The notes: a model not told the origin generated them from the letters alone. 64,000 nucleotides of DNA from Lumbricus rubellus (GCA_945859605.1 OX243824.1:30949869-31013868), one strand, 5' to 3'. Positions 9,729 to 22,154 are shown, counted from the stretch's first letter. Program-made: numbers and translations.

Positions 9729-12059
9729 GTCAGACGAACTATTAAAGTTCTCAGTGTTTATCTTTTTCGACTGTATTATGTCGTATTGCTGTAATACTAT
9801 GGCTTTCAACGACGTTCTTGTACATTAGGCCAGAATGAGGTTTCCGAAGATTGGACTTAGATTTTGGTAGGCCTACTCACTGTACGTTCTGTCATTTCAG
9901 AGATATCGCCATCTTGAGAAAATCAGCCGAATTAAACCCACAGTTCGCAGCAGAATGTTGTCTTCCAGCAATGTGCCACATTCCACGTTGGAAGATCCAA
10001 CACTTGACATGGCCATGGATAACAGTTGTAGAACTCTGGATTTGATAGATTCACTGATAAAGATGAAAGCCAATTAGTTTGTAATAACATTACAATGCTA
10101 GAAGCAATGATGGACATTTCGAAATACTGTAGGAAGTTACTAACCAGTAGCTTTAACTTGCATAATAAAAATTCAGTTGTCAATTTCTAGTTATAACTAG
10201 TCTAAAAGAAATAATTAGTACAAGGCGACTAAGTTCTAAGGAATGAATTTAATGTTTATTTAGGTGAAACAATCACCAATGCCGGTCTCATGCACAATTG
10301 CACATGCGAATAGGAAACGAACGAATTCACATCGACAGCTGAAAGTTGATGGCATCGAAGGATGTTCAGAATCTCTGGACGACGTTGCATCGATAGAGTA
10401 GAGTGACGACTGGTGACAGGTTTTGACGTTGTCGACGATTAATGCATCACTGGTGGAAGATGACGCACATCCAGTCAAATCGACAGTCACTCATTCCGGA
10501 TTGGGAAAAGGCGAAGGCTGCGAAAGTCTTTCGTCGCTTCGATCGATTGAAGCGCGCTTCATGATCGAGTGTATTCCAGTGACTCGCAATGGCTGTCCTC
10601 CACCGGATCGAAAACAAGACTATAATAGCCTACTGTAACAGGCGGCGCACTCGGGCCGCATGGTTCACGTTTGAACGTAAGCTTATAAGCCACGTGACCA
10701 AAATATTCCGGCTCAAAGGCAACGACGCCACCAATGCACCACTGCGCCCCACATTATGGTTGATATTTTGAAAAGGTTAAGATAATTATGTGTGAAGATT
10801 CGCTTAGAATTTAATTAGCACAAACATTGTTTTGCGTTCAGTAATTTCGCGCACCGCTGTAGCCTATGCTGAAATTTTGTCAGTTTTTCAAGCCGATAAG
10901 GATGATTCAAAGCCTTGATTAAGCTACAGTATAATATGCGTCTATAATAGGCGCACATACTAACAAACAAACAAAAACTTTGCCCACCTTCTGAGTTTGT
11001 CATCGACTGAGCAATCAAGAATATAAAACTGATTCCTCCACTTTAGCGTGTTGAGTGAATTGGAAAATGTAAAATTGCAAAACGATCCTCCTGCTCAATA
11101 ATTTTAGAGCTGTAGGAAAAAAGCAGAGAAGGCTAATCTCAAGTTCTTGTCACATCTTTCACGACTTCCGACCTCCAAGTTAGGGTCACTCCATGCAATT
11201 CGCGACATAGCCTAGGTCACATGATCTAGCCTTCCCAGAATAATTGATGCCTCTGACAAAAGGAGTTTATTGTGAGAATTTAGTATGCCTTTACACAGAT
11301 GTTTCTACTTTGACGTCTCTTGTTTTTCTTATTTATTATATTGGCTATGCTGAGCGTTTGCAAGTTGTCTAGAAAAGAATATTTTTACATATTACTTACT
11401 TACGTCGGCGAAAATAGATGTGACAAAATGGCGCACATTATTGTCTTTTATCACGCTAACCTTAGACACCTTAAACGTCTGTTTCCTGGTGCTATAATTG
11501 GGTCTGGTAACCTATTATAGCTTTAATTCTCCGACGTATGTAGATGATTCCGGTTACTCAGGAGCGCTCACAGACCAACCACGACAAAAGAAATAAAACT
11601 TGAGAGATTTATTAAATAAAGTTTGATTTGTCAGATGTAATAAATGCAGTTAGGGAGCTTTTTCAAGATGGACGGCCCTACATCAAGGGGGTTCCAGGTT
11701 CGTCATTATTAGTTCGTCAATTTCGTAGCCGAACGATTGCACACATGAACGGGAAAAGAATGGATCTTTTTACCAGCAACCGAAGACCGTGCCGTTGTAG
11801 TGCCTCGTTTCCAGCGCTGTGCTACCGACCCGCTGCTCTTCGCACTTATGCTTCTCGGCTCTGTAGACACTGAAAATACTGTTAAACTACCATCTTCGAG
11901 AATCGGTACGAGAAACTGTCGGCTGAACTCTCCGTGTAGCCAACGCGTAGGAATTCGACGATGGTGACTTGTGCTTCTCGAGCGGAGTTTTTTTGCCTAA
12001 GGATGACTCTGTCGTTGTGACGTTTCCATCAATAGGCTTGAGCTATATGAGTGGGCGCC
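9729..12059. other. Intergenic sequence; nothing recognised
   Basis: No frame longer than about 90 codons and no domain signature. The segment 10250-10750 is richer in GC and CG than its surroundings but gave no recognisable protein on either strand. The same holds for 11600-11980. Confidence 0.5.
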
Positions 12060-12157
12060 GTTGATGGCTGCCAGATTTGTCTTGTATTTGTTTTTTGTGT
12101 CATGTTTTTGTGCTTGTAAACCAGAGTGCGTTTTTGCAACTGGTACATTAAAGAATA

Positions 12158-12188
<31 letters not shown>
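12060..12188 (+). mobile_element. Retroposon 3' end with (ACTT)n tail
   Basis: CCAGAGTGCGTTTTTGCAACTGGTACATTAAAG is followed by ATATACTTACTTACTT repeats (about 12159-12188). Reverse-strand copies of the same end occur at 25446-25665 and 51504-52290 (complement of AAGTAAGTAAG...CTTTAATGAACC...GCAAACGCACTGCGGGAAC). Three copies with the same tail mark a retroposon family that ends in (ACTT)n. Confidence 0.65.
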
Positions 12189-12190
<2 letters not shown>

Positions 12191-15100
12191 CCGAGAAAGC
12201 TCTGAGTTGTCTGGCAGCAAAATTATCACAGTAACCAGAAGTTCCCCGCCATAGCAGAGTGAAGATGGAGACGCGATTCAACGGCAGAGACGAGTCGAGA
12301 TCGCGTAGGTAAGATGGAACGCACTTAAGGTTGCCGCGTGACACGTGAGCAACAATCCGATACGAGATACGTTTGGTTGCAATTGGACAAATGGAAAAGT
12401 TCTGCACGGGAGGCATCGTCATTATACTATACAAAGGCCTACCTCGGCGGGCCATAATCAATGAAAATTTTTAGGTGTTAATTCCTTCTAATAAGTTACT
12501 TGCCAATGAATGACCAAGGTCTTATGTTTACGAACGCAGAGCGTGAATAACATTATCATAAATCGACGAAAATATTTGTTATATATATTCTGTTGAAACT
12601 GATTTGCAGGTGTCTGAAATTTTACGGGTACTGTTATGATACTAGAGAAGAATCAGCATCTTTAGTAAACACAGCCGTTAATTAGCGTTGTCCATGAGTT
12701 CGTGTTTCATAGGCGCGGTCAATTCTTTTTAACTGAGAGATGCCATAAGATAACAGTAGCAGCTCAGAAGCCGTATGCAAGATCATTGCCAAGATGTGTG
12801 TCAATTATTTGATGATTCATTTTGTCCCATAAAATAGTACACTGTAAATTTTATTATAAAAGTTTACCAATAAGAGAGGGCATCTGCGTAGCTGTGTAGA
12901 ATGCTGTGTTTGGACAACTATTCTGCTTCATAGTTTTATCAGTCTTTCTCCTGTATCAAAACATCCTCTACTCTAATTAAAAAAAACTCAGGAGAACTCT
13001 AGAACTTTCTGCTTTGTTCCCTTCATGACTGCAAACGTCTCCACAATGCCACACGTTAATTTAAAAAATATGTCCTACTCTCCGATGGTCCATGTGTTTG
13101 AATAGTCCGCCATCTTGATCCACATTTCAAAATGCATGAAGCGTTCGCCTCGTCCCTCAATAATTATTGTGCTGTCGAGTTTGTTAATAACTCCCGACGA
13201 ATCTTTCGGTTTCAACTAACATTTTATAATAATTATTAAACCGCATAGTCACAGTTTCCGGTGACTGTCAGATGTCATTCAACAGCAATTTATGATAATA
13301 AATTATGTGAAAACGTTGTGATCTGCGTAGACACCTTAAATCGGGTACCAATCAACTATATAATACAGTTTACGATAACCAAATTTATACAATTAGGTTC
13401 CAGAAGTTATCCCGGGTTAATAAGGAACAATAATATTGATCAAGTTTCTTCGTTTAATAAAACCTTAGTGACACATCGCATTCATAAAATAATTATTATT
13501 GCAGAAAACTTAAGCAACACACATGAGCGATAAAATGGAATATATTATTATTATCTTTGGATGAGAAATTAATTATTTGGTCACAATTATTATTTAACAA
13601 CGGTGAAAGTTACGATACTTACGAATGATGTGAGTTGCTACGTTATTGTGGGATTCGCTAGATTCACGTGGCTGGGTTGCATTAATACGTCTTTAACGAT
13701 AATTATTTTTCATTCACCGTTCAGACAGCCACCTTCCCTTTTACGTGTTTTTGACTGGCACTAAGTTTCTTAGTTTATGTTTTAAAATAGCATTCAGGTC
13801 TTCATCAAGCAGAGGGAAGTTAAGTATACCATACTAATGATACTATGGTTCTGGAAGCGGATTAGAGAAGACACTGATGACGTGAAACTCATTGCCCTTG
13901 GCATTTTTGAAGAATAATGAGGATTAGGAATAGATGTTGCCTATAGTTGCTGGATGGATGGATGGATCCAGATTTGACGAGGGCCTATGATAACAGAGGC
14001 CGTTGCCCTCGAAAAAATTTGTTTGGCATCCGTTTGTCTTTTAAATTGCACGTGACGTCCCCAAAAAGTGAACTAATAGCCTATGCAGAGAGCAAACAGT
14101 TCAGAGAATAGTAATAATTATTATGTCGGATATATATATATATAGGCCTATATATATATATATATATATAAAATGTGAATTGCCTTTAAGACTGCAAAGT
14201 TTCATTTAAAAATTCTTATGTTTGGCCAAGATATGGGCAAAAAACCGTAGGGGTTACTTTTTTATGGCCCACCCTGTATATAACTACACTGTAGTTATTA
14301 TCTCACGTAGTTCTGGCGGAAAAGCAGAGGCGAAAAGAAGCATGTCCACGTAGTTCTTGAAAATTCCAAGGCAAAAAGAAGCATGTCCATCAATCAATTG
14401 TACTCGTAGGCCTAAATTCGGGTCACGTGATCGCAGTACTGACAAATTATTTGTTAGATTAAAGGCCTAATAGGCCTGCTCCATGTAGGCTATCTGATGT
14501 GCCATTAAAACAATAAACCTGACTGATAATTAATACTAAGGCTATATCAAGATAACACTGATTACAGCTTTAAATCCGACCGAGGTGATGCCTGAGTTGT
14601 TTTTCGCATTTTTCTCATAAACTGAAATTGTGACTTGCTTCCTTTTGCCAAAGCAGGGCAGTATACTAGTCAGTAGATGGAGCCATAGTTACATTACTGC
14701 TAAGATTATTGTTATTTAGTGAATTATTGCTAAGATTATTGTTATTTAGTGGGTTGCTAAAAAGCCAAGTAAAAAGCCAAGGTCCTTTGAAAAAAAGCCA
14801 ATATCCCAAGATACGATTGAAAAAGCCAAGATCTTGGGGGAAAAGCCAAGGAACGGTAACACTGGTCGTTGCAATGAAAACGGTGCCGAAAGTTGCACAA
14901 TATTTCTATATTTTTGTGTTTGATAATGTTTTAAAGGTGTCCAATGAAACGCATTGATTTAGCATGGCTCAAGTCCATCGAATATTATAGTTGACAAGGT
15001 AGATGAAATCAATCTTAGTTTTCAATAGACAAAATCTCATTGTATTGCCGCTGCAAGTCTCACAGTCTGAATGCAGATTTCCTTAAAAAAATTACTACAG

Positions 15101-15300
15101 CAGAAGAATAAAAATTATAATTTATATAACTGGAGTTGGTTTTTTGGGTGGCAGATGAAATCTTTTTGCGCGGCAGGAGTTTTTCTTGAGCGCGGCCACG
15201 CAATCGTGACGCCTAGAAGGGACGTTGCTTCTAGCTGTTGATGCAAAACCAACTGTCTGCGATGGAAGGTGTATGTAGCGTTCCTACTACTTATCTGTGG
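12189..15300. other. Intergenic sequence with minor repeats
   Basis: No gene recognised. It holds a short GGATGGATGGAT run (about 13962), a TA-dinucleotide tract (14134-14170) interrupted by a TAGGCCTA, and a mariner-type relic (next entry). The remaining sequence is AT-rich with no domain match. Confidence 0.5.
14192..14282. mobile_element. Relic end of the CAGGGTG mariner-type family
   Basis: TTTAAGACTGCAAAGTTTCATT and TTGGCCAAGATATGGGCAAAAA, up to GGCCCACCCTGTATA, match the right end of the complete element at 34335-35697. Only one end is present. Similar fragments lie at 23597-23680 and 63397-63780. Confidence 0.6.
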
Positions 15301-15301
15301 C

Positions 15302-15543
15302 AAGTTTATTTATTTTATTTATTATTTATTTCTTCATTTCTATAGCGCCCCTTCAAGCTCACTACTCTGAGGCGCTCCCGAATGCAGCACGGACACTGCG
15401 TCAGAGTTTTCCGCCGAAGCGCCAGATCAATTGCGAGTAACGGACTTACTGGAGGTCCCTACGCGGCGACCTGAGCGTGAGATGGATTAGAACCTGGATC
15501 CCTCCAGCTCCAAGGCACCGTCACCATCACCACACAACCGCGC
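15302..15543 (-). mobile_element. tRNA-derived SINE, reverse strand
   Basis: Read on the - strand it begins TGGGGCGCGGTTGTGTGGTGATGGTGACGGTGCC, close to the head of the SINE at 17074, and contains a B-box-like stretch. It ends in AGCTTGAAGGGGCGCTATAGAAATG plus an A-rich ATAAATAA tail. The GAGCGCCTCAGAGTAG block is also found at the 3' ends of LINE fragments at 24840 and 49815. Confidence 0.7.
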
Positions 15544-17053
15544 CCCACAATGTAATTATGTAATTAGAATGCGAAATTTGATGAAATTAAACGACAGTAG
15601 AGACTGTTCGACGAATCATGCTACAAAATAATAATCTGAAATATGTTGCCATGCCAACATCTGCAAAACCAATCCAGATACTGAGACTGCTCGTGACGAC
15701 GATGAAAGAAAAATTCGTAAACGCTTGGGGAAGCGTTGAAAACGTTGAATCTGACCTAAAAAGTGGTTCTCGGTGAAAATGGTGGCGATCATAAACTCAG
15801 ACATGTCGTCGTTTGGTCATTCGCGATAGTAGTCGTCGAATCTGTAGTTGAAATTAAACACTGTCAGAATGATTACTGTATCGCGAGCGTCGTGAGAGCG
15901 TTGAGACTTTCAAGTTGTAGGAAGACGTTTGTGTAAACTGTGAATGAAACCGTTTGAACTGTGGGTGGAATTGAAGTGGGGTTCATTGTGTTGTGGTTGG
16001 TAACGAATCGTGCAGACGACCAAAACGTATCGTTTCAGTGAAAGTGCGAATCATGTAACAGTGGTTGTTTCTTCATGACACTTGACAAGCAGTCCAGCAC
16101 ATCATCAAGTCGATCCGGTTTTTTCATCATCGTGGCTGAGTCCAATACGAAGCTGAGTAATTTCCGGAAACGTACGCCTATCAACCTTCGAGCTGAACAG
16201 AAGCAAGAACAGTGCATGGCATAGATAAGAAAACGACATAATATTTATCATTTAATTCGCCACATTGTGTAGTTATGATTACATATACGCAATCGTCAAC
16301 TTTATTTTCTTTGACTATTCATTATAATTATAAATTATATAGACTACAATTCAAAATTATTCCTGGCGTTCGCGTGTTAAAAGGACATTCAGATGTTGAG
16401 TAATGCAATAAACTTCTAAACTTCTCGGCTTCGTAAGGTACCCAGGGCTTAAAGTGTGACATGGCGGTCATGGACGGCGTCCATGCACTTATTTTACAAT
16501 CTGAACGCCGTCCTGCCATTTATTGGCCAGCACAGCCTGGAAAGATAAGGGCGTTCTGGCACTTCTTTTGGAAAGGTACCGTAACGAGCGTCCAGGCACT
16601 TGTTTTTCCGCACTTTAAGCACTGGAGGCACCCATAATACGACGCTACAATTGGTACAGTGCGGTCAATAAATCACATCAAGCATCAAATTTAAATCGAA
16701 GCAACAATGACGAATATTGGAGGAAATCAGCGAAAAGACTTAAAACAGAAAGCACATAAAAAGAACGCTCGAGTTGAAAATCAGAAAGAAAAATAAAGAG
16801 ATAGGCCTACAACGCGAACCAAGAATGCTTGCATATTGTAGTAGTACAGCTGTAGTTGTTTTCGGTAGGCTATTATTATCATCTGGCAGGGTCTCCGAAG
16901 TCGTCTTCCACTGTTCTGCATATTTGATACCAGCAGAAGGGCAGTGGTGACGGTAGGCACGGCACCAATAACATCCACGAAAACAACGACAGTGACAACA
17001 TCGACAATAGCAAAGATCTACAACTCTACTAGAGTGGGCGCTGCCGCGCTATC
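15544..17053. other. Intergenic sequence; nothing recognised
   Basis: No domain, no long frame and no clear repeat boundary. The ORFs here are short and without family resemblance. Confidence 0.5.
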
Positions 17054-18373
17054 AGTCACAATACTGTCAACTTTGAGGGGCGCGGTGGTGTAGTGGTGGC
17101 GTCGTTGCCTTGGAATCGAAAGGTTCAAGGTTCGAATCCACCTCGCCGCGTAAGGACCTTGGGCAGTCTTTCACTCACAGTTGCTCAGCGCTTCGGCGTG
17201 AAACTCCGATGCAGTGTTCGCTCTGCATTCGGGAGCGCCTCTGAGTAGATAGAGAGCTTGAAGTGCTCAACTGCACATACAAACAAACTGGTAACAGGAC
17301 AATTACCCCCTGGACAATTACCCCCCGGACAATTACCCCCGGACAATTACCCCCGGGGACAATTACCCCCGGACATTTACCCCCCGGACAACTACCCCCC
17401 GTGCCAATTACCCCCCAGACAACTACCCCCCGTACCAATTACCCCCGGACAATTACCCCTCCCGTGCCAAAAATTTAATCTATGTCATGTTAAACACCTA
17501 CCTAATTAAATATTTAAATGCTATTGATGAGTCATGACTTTAGTTAGCATAATATACGGTTCTAAGCTAATGTGTGAAAAAGGTTAAAAGTTCAAGAAAA
17601 CTTCAACGTTTTAAACGCCTGCTTAATAAAATATTTAAATGTAATTATCGATAGAGTTCTGCCTATTTTCGTAGCCTACGTTTATCTTTCGCTCTCTCAG
17701 ATTTAGAAAATTCCATCATGACTAGATATCTAAATTAAGTAGACTGTGTGTAAGCTAACTCCGTATTGCATTTAATGAGTATTGTAGAGTGAGATAGTGA
17801 AGAAAGATGGCTATAGGCCTACCACAGTAGGCCCTAAAGTTAATTTAGGATAGGCTTAGGCAGCACTGAACGTCCGACAAATACAAAGAGACTGGTAAAG
17901 AGATTAACCCGTGAGAGAACAAGCTCACACTGTGACACGGGGGGTAATTGTCCGGGGGTAATTGGTACAGGGGGTAGTTGTCCGGGGGGTAATTGGCACG
18001 AAGGGTAGTTGTCCGGGGGGTAATTGTCTTGGGGGGTAATTGTCCAGGGGGTAATTGTCGGGGGGTAATTGTCCGGGGGGTAATTGTCCAGGGGGTAATT
18101 GCCCTAGAACCAACAAACTAGCTATATAAATTCGTGAAATCAATGATCTCCGAAATATTAGCACGGATAAAAAAGAAGGCCAATTTTCATAATTTTAAGG
18201 TAAAATATGGCATAAAATCCTTTCCAGGCAATATTCAATGAATGAAGTAAAATAAAATTACGATATAAATTATACATAGACAATGATAAACACATTCAAA
18301 AGGTGTCTAACGGAGTTGTTTTTTTCATCTCATAATTTCAACAACGCTTTATTAGTCACAATACTGTCAACTT
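17054..18373 (+). mobile_element. tRNA-derived SINE split by an inserted foldback-like element
   Basis: The SINE head at 17074 has A-box TGGTGTAGTGGT and B-box GGTTCGAATCC, and a body with GGGAGCGCCTCTGAGTAG. The copy breaks off near 17270, and its end (GCTTTATT) appears at about 18343-18353. The whole is flanked by the same 20 bp at 17054-17073 and 18354-18373, a perfect LINE-type target duplication. The ~1 kb in between is therefore a later insertion into the SINE. Confidence 0.75.
17299..18108. mobile_element. Foldback-like element with minisatellite inverted arms
   Basis: The left arm (17299-17468) is an array of ACAATTACCCCCCGG units, about 14-16 bp each, with variants ending GTGCC and GTACC. 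The right arm (17937-18108) is its inverted copy (GGGGGGTAATTGTCC). The order of variant units mirrors that of the left arm. The ~470-bp loop holds a tandem pair around TTAAATATTTAAATG (17508 and 17628). Long inverted arms built of short tandem units are typical of foldback (FB/Galileo-like) elements. The G-runs of 5-6 could also form quadruplexes. Frames run open through the arms because of the repeat and are not genes. Confidence 0.65.
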
Positions 18374-19125
18374 CGACCTTAAAAGCAGCACATATCTAGC
18401 AGCACTTGACTGATTTGAACAAACTAACATTATGTCATGCATTCAAACCTTAATGACATCCGACGTTGTTTTCGTCATTAAAAAATCTAATTGAAAAAAT
18501 GGAATTCGATACTCATTGCACGAATGATTCGCTTGTTCTAGCGTCTTCTATAAAAGACTATAAGCTAATGGAACAGAAAGAGACTTGTTAACAATTCTTC
18601 AATTTTGCTGCTATTTATTTCAAGCATTTCACGTGTACGATGATTAAATGCACTCGAAAGGAAGTTTATATAAAGCCAAAATACACTCGAGATAATTATA
18701 TAACATAACATTGATAATTATGGCTGTATTGATGCAGTTTTCATCTGTTTAAAGTCCACATATGGAGCGCTTCTCACCAACTCTTTTAATGGCGCTTTAT
18801 AAATGTCTCGTTACATTTCATGACGACCACTTTATACATTATGCCTATTAATGTTTTCTAAATAAAATTTTCCATTTTATGTGACAACGTTTCTTATTAG
18901 TTACTGAAATACTTCAGATTTTACTGTTTGCATTATGTTTAGCTTGCACACCCCAAAATAGTGCTTTCAAAACTCTATATATACATATATAGATGTCCAA
19001 ATCTGGTTTATAAGTTGGGACGAAGCCATAACGTAACGTCTTGAAACGTCTATCAATATACTTTGAAATAGCATGAAGATGTCTTTCGTCAGACTAATTA
19101 AAATAAATTTATGTGCTTGATTGGG
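18374..19125. other. AT-rich intergenic sequence; nothing recognised
   Basis: No coding signal and no repeat boundary seen. Confidence 0.5.
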
Positions 19126-19830
19126 CAGTAAGCTTGGTTCTTAACCTTTTCAAGGGAGCCGAACCCCAAAAGAAAACCATGACCACTCACCAAACCGCTC
19201 AAGTTTGAACAATAATTTGTTAACTAATGGGAACAAAAGAAAAAAAATTGTACCAAAATTTGATACAATATTAAAACATTTAATACACGAACTATTAACA
19301 GTTAACTAACCGTACGAACACTACCAATTGCATCATAATGTGTCCTTTGTTGTTGCCGTTGGAAACAATGTGAGAAATGCGTGGTACTGTTTTGGAAAGA
19401 CTCACTCTTATGTCATTTTCGCAATCAAGTCTGTTTCTTTTCTTGGATTTAATGTCCACCAATTATGAGAATCCTTGCTCACAGAAATATGATGTGACAA
19501 ACGGTGTGAGGATTTCAATGGCATTTAGCATTTGGCAGCACCAAAATCTTGAGTGTTGTTGTACCAAAGAGCAATAGTTGGATGTGGCTCTGCTGAAGTT
19601 CGATAAGATCGTCCAGGTTTGGATCGTTCACATTTGCTGTAGCAATATCGAAGGTGAAAGGCTGCCGCATCCATGCTGGATATTGCTGCATATTATCTTT
19701 GTCAGGGAACTTGAGGGAAGTAACCCTCAAATGACTTTCCCAGCTCCTCCAGGTGCGTTGCAATCAATTACCTCAACTCCTCTGGTACAACGGTATCTCA
19801 AACTTTACACTCATCGCGACTATGTAGATT
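19126..19830 (-). pseudogene. hAT transposase C-terminal relic (ZBED5/SCAND3-like)
   Basis: Read on the - strand from about 19830: LIATHLEELGKSFEGYFPQV, then DNMQQYPAWMRQPFTFDI and LDDLIELQQSHIQLLLF. After a frame change come ILTPFVTSYFCEQGFS and SKKRNRLDCENDIRVSLSK, then VPRISHIVSN. The SYxCEQGFS..KxKxRNRL block is the conserved C-terminal (dimerisation) region of hAT transposases of the ZBED5/SCAND3 kind. Frameshifts and an in-frame stop after GFS show that it is inactive. The noncoding part towards 19126 (CGGCTCCCTTGAAAAGGTTAAGAACC) would be the element's 3' end. Confidence 0.8.
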
Positions 19831-19917
19831 TTTCAGGGGACCTCTGCCGAACCCTTGGAAATAACGAGCCAGAAAGAGAAGCTGGATTGAACAAATTCGC
19901 AAACAAACGCGGTAACG

Positions 19918-19982
19918 ATCGTGCGCGGTATTGATGGTGCGCGGTATTGAAAAACGCGGTATTGTGTGCGCGGTATTGACAG
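19918..19982. repeat. Short tandem repeat GCGCGGTATTGA
   Basis: Four imperfect copies of TGCGCGGTATTGA with variable spacers. Confidence 0.7.
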
Positions 19983-20681
19983 TAAACCAGATATAGGCTA
20001 ATAACGGCGTGTTTTAGATCTAACTAGTGTTGAATGCATCATTATAGTGTTATAATGTAGACTTTGGCTAGCGAGTTATAAATATATTTCTTGCTACAAT
20101 AATCAGAACACTGAACACACCGCATTATTATAATAAATTATAGGCCTACTTCGATATAAAACCTAATCTTTCGTTGTCATTTAGCCGATAGCTAGGATCT
20201 TCCACTGTGAGTCAGTGAGTGAGTTCTCCCCGTACCTGCAATAAGATTATGGATCTCTGTCCCTTAGTATGATAGTAGCCTATATGGTGTGATACTAAAA
20301 CCATATGATAGTAGAACGAAGGGCACTCATGTAGGCAGAGGCGCAACAACTAGGCATCGCCAGACTAGTAGATCTAATCAATAGGAGATACGATGCGTGA
20401 CTGGAAGCCAGTGCAGAGCGTCACGCATAATTTTTTTGGCTAAGATAGACGCGTACTTCGAAATGCTCCGAATAAGACGAGCAGCAGAACGGAGCATCCG
20501 ATCACAGACCATGTTGATGGCTCAACCTAGGAATGCAGTCTCAAGATGTGGCTGAAAATGCACAAATCATTAAACACCTCTTTTAAAGATAACAATCTCC
20601 CTATTTTCGACAGTTAATTAAATGGAAAAAACAAATATAAGTTGCTCTTTCAAAGACTGCATTCAGGTTGAGACCGACGTC

Positions 20682-21556
20682 CACATAATCATAGATTGAG
20701 TATTCGCATATTATGAATATTAAGATTTTCAAATATTCACGAATATTAACGAATATTAAAACTGCCAACGAATATTATATTCGTAAAATGTTATGTTCTT
20801 CCAATAAATCCTTTATTCTTGATTCTTATTTCGTTATTTATGAAGATGTTCAGCTTTTACTGAATGAGTTTTGTGCAAAATTGAGCTAGCGTAGGCCTAC
20901 GCATAGGCCTATATCAGTAGGCCTAAGTGACAATAACTTTAGTAGATTTACTGTTAAAAACTGCGAGGTAGGCCTATCTGCTGGGTCTGGCCAATATGGC
21001 CATGCGGCATTCATATCTCATTCCATACTTAATGTTGATCACTTTGTCTGACTTCTGACCATCCTTCCAAACTGAAAAGAGTCAGAGTCACCGTTGGTAG
21101 TTGGCAAGCAGCAGCAATTGTAGCCTAAATTAGAAATGAACTTTAACTGCCTGTAATAGTAGGCCTATTGCCTAACTGCAAATTGATAAAGTAGTTTTAT
21201 ATCAGGACCGGTGTAGCAGGATGAGTACCGGTAGGCTAAATATAAATGCCAACGCAGAAAATAACGGTGCAAGATTAGCAGCAAAAATTATCCCGATCTA
21301 GGCATATTAAACGCATTGCATTATTTCAATTCAGCTTCGCCCTGGATGCGGGTGAATTCCGTGGCGACATGCAGAAGCCTAAACAGCAACTTAAACTGCG
21401 TAGGCTAATACCAAGCAACATTGCGGTTTCGATCGTTCACCGTAATTCGTTAACGAATATTTGCGAATATTTACGAATGTTAAACCATCTTAATATTCAC
21501 GAATATCTACGAATATTAAAACCTAAAGTCACGAATACTCAATCTATGCACATAAT
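20682..21556. mobile_element. hAT-type element (859 bp) with 8-bp TSD
   Basis: The element spans 20690-21548, with ends CATAGATTGAGTATTCG and CGAATACTCAATCTATG. It is flanked by identical CACATAAT at 20682-20689 and 21549-21556. Both subterminal regions carry clusters of CGAATATT / TTAACGAATATT, several per end, which could be transposase-binding repeats. No transposase frame. Confidence 0.8.
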
Positions 21557-22111
21557 GTATCTGGCCGAGGGGTCACGTCCCATGCAATTTTGAAATGGGC
21601 GGGGGCCATGGCCGGATTGCCCCCCCCCCTGGATCCGCCCCTTTATTTCGTCGACGGAGAGAATGTTCTATGCACAAATCAATCTCTGCCTGAGAGCGTG
21701 TCTATCAGTTTTTGTCATCGATAAACGAATATAATAGGCCTAATTATAGTGATTGTCAGCGTTTGATAGCTGTGAACGCTGTTTGTGTGCAATACACAAC
21801 GCGCATGGTTGCAGTCCAATCGTCTGGGATTCACACAGTGACTTTCTGCCGTTGGCACAATGGCCTGATTCTGGCAAATCGGAAATAAAGAAGTCTGTCA
21901 TCTTATCTTAGAGTGAGTCATTTGAAGAGTTAAGAATCGCAAAGTCGAACCAAGTCCAAGTGAGTGTGACGGGTCTATGTACAATAATTATAGCAGTGTG
22001 TAATAATTGAATAGGTTCATTCATCAGATCTGACGTATGACTTTTGTTCTTTATTTGAGTGCGTTCTAATAGACTAACTCAGTGTCGCTTTTGACCTGTG
22101 AAGAAGAATCG
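21557..22111 (+). promoter_or_regulatory. Gene C upstream region, partly conserved with gene D
   Basis: 21987-22070 matches 31657-31755 upstream of gene D (CAGTGTG..., TTCATTxATCAGATxTxACGT, TTTGAGTGCxTTC). Conservation at the same distance upstream of both first exons suggests shared promoter or 5' UTR sequence. A fragment of a GTCGACGGAGAGAATGTTC repeat (complete at 22574) lies at 21641. Confidence 0.4.
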
Positions 22112-22129
22112 ATGTTCGACTCGGATGAA

Positions 22130-22154
22130 ATGAATTCATTTTACATATTCGCAG
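22130..22154 (+). CDS. Gene C: first coding exon (start of signal peptide)
   Basis: ATG then NSFYIFA and a phase-1 donor (GCA G|gttagc). The length (25 bp) and context match exon 1 of B and E. Joined to 25757 it gives MNSFYIFA-V-LLLVSAVELKAA, a plausible signal peptide. An in-frame ATG 18 bp upstream (22112) would add MFDSDE; the start at 22130 is preferred because it matches the length in the paralogs. Confidence 0.7.

Noticed and set aside
10423..10638. 71-codon frame in a locally CG-richer segment
   Set aside because: No signal peptide, splice pattern, domain or homology to anything else in the window. Kept as unrecognised sequence.
10815..11018. - strand frame resembling an RT fragment (YCSLIKALNHPYRLEKL)
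   Set aside because: The resemblance is weak, and none of the stronger LINE blocks (SRLDYCN, RRLRWFGHV) is present next to it.
17074..17150. Possible tRNA gene
   Set aside because: The A and B boxes are good, but the acceptor and T stems do not pair properly and the sequence continues into a SINE body with a 20-bp target duplication.
17258..18164. Open frames with QLPPGQLPP / ITPRTITP repeats on both strands
   Set aside because: They come from the ACCCCCCGG minisatellite arms. Frames are open on both strands and in several phases, with no start context or splice sites.
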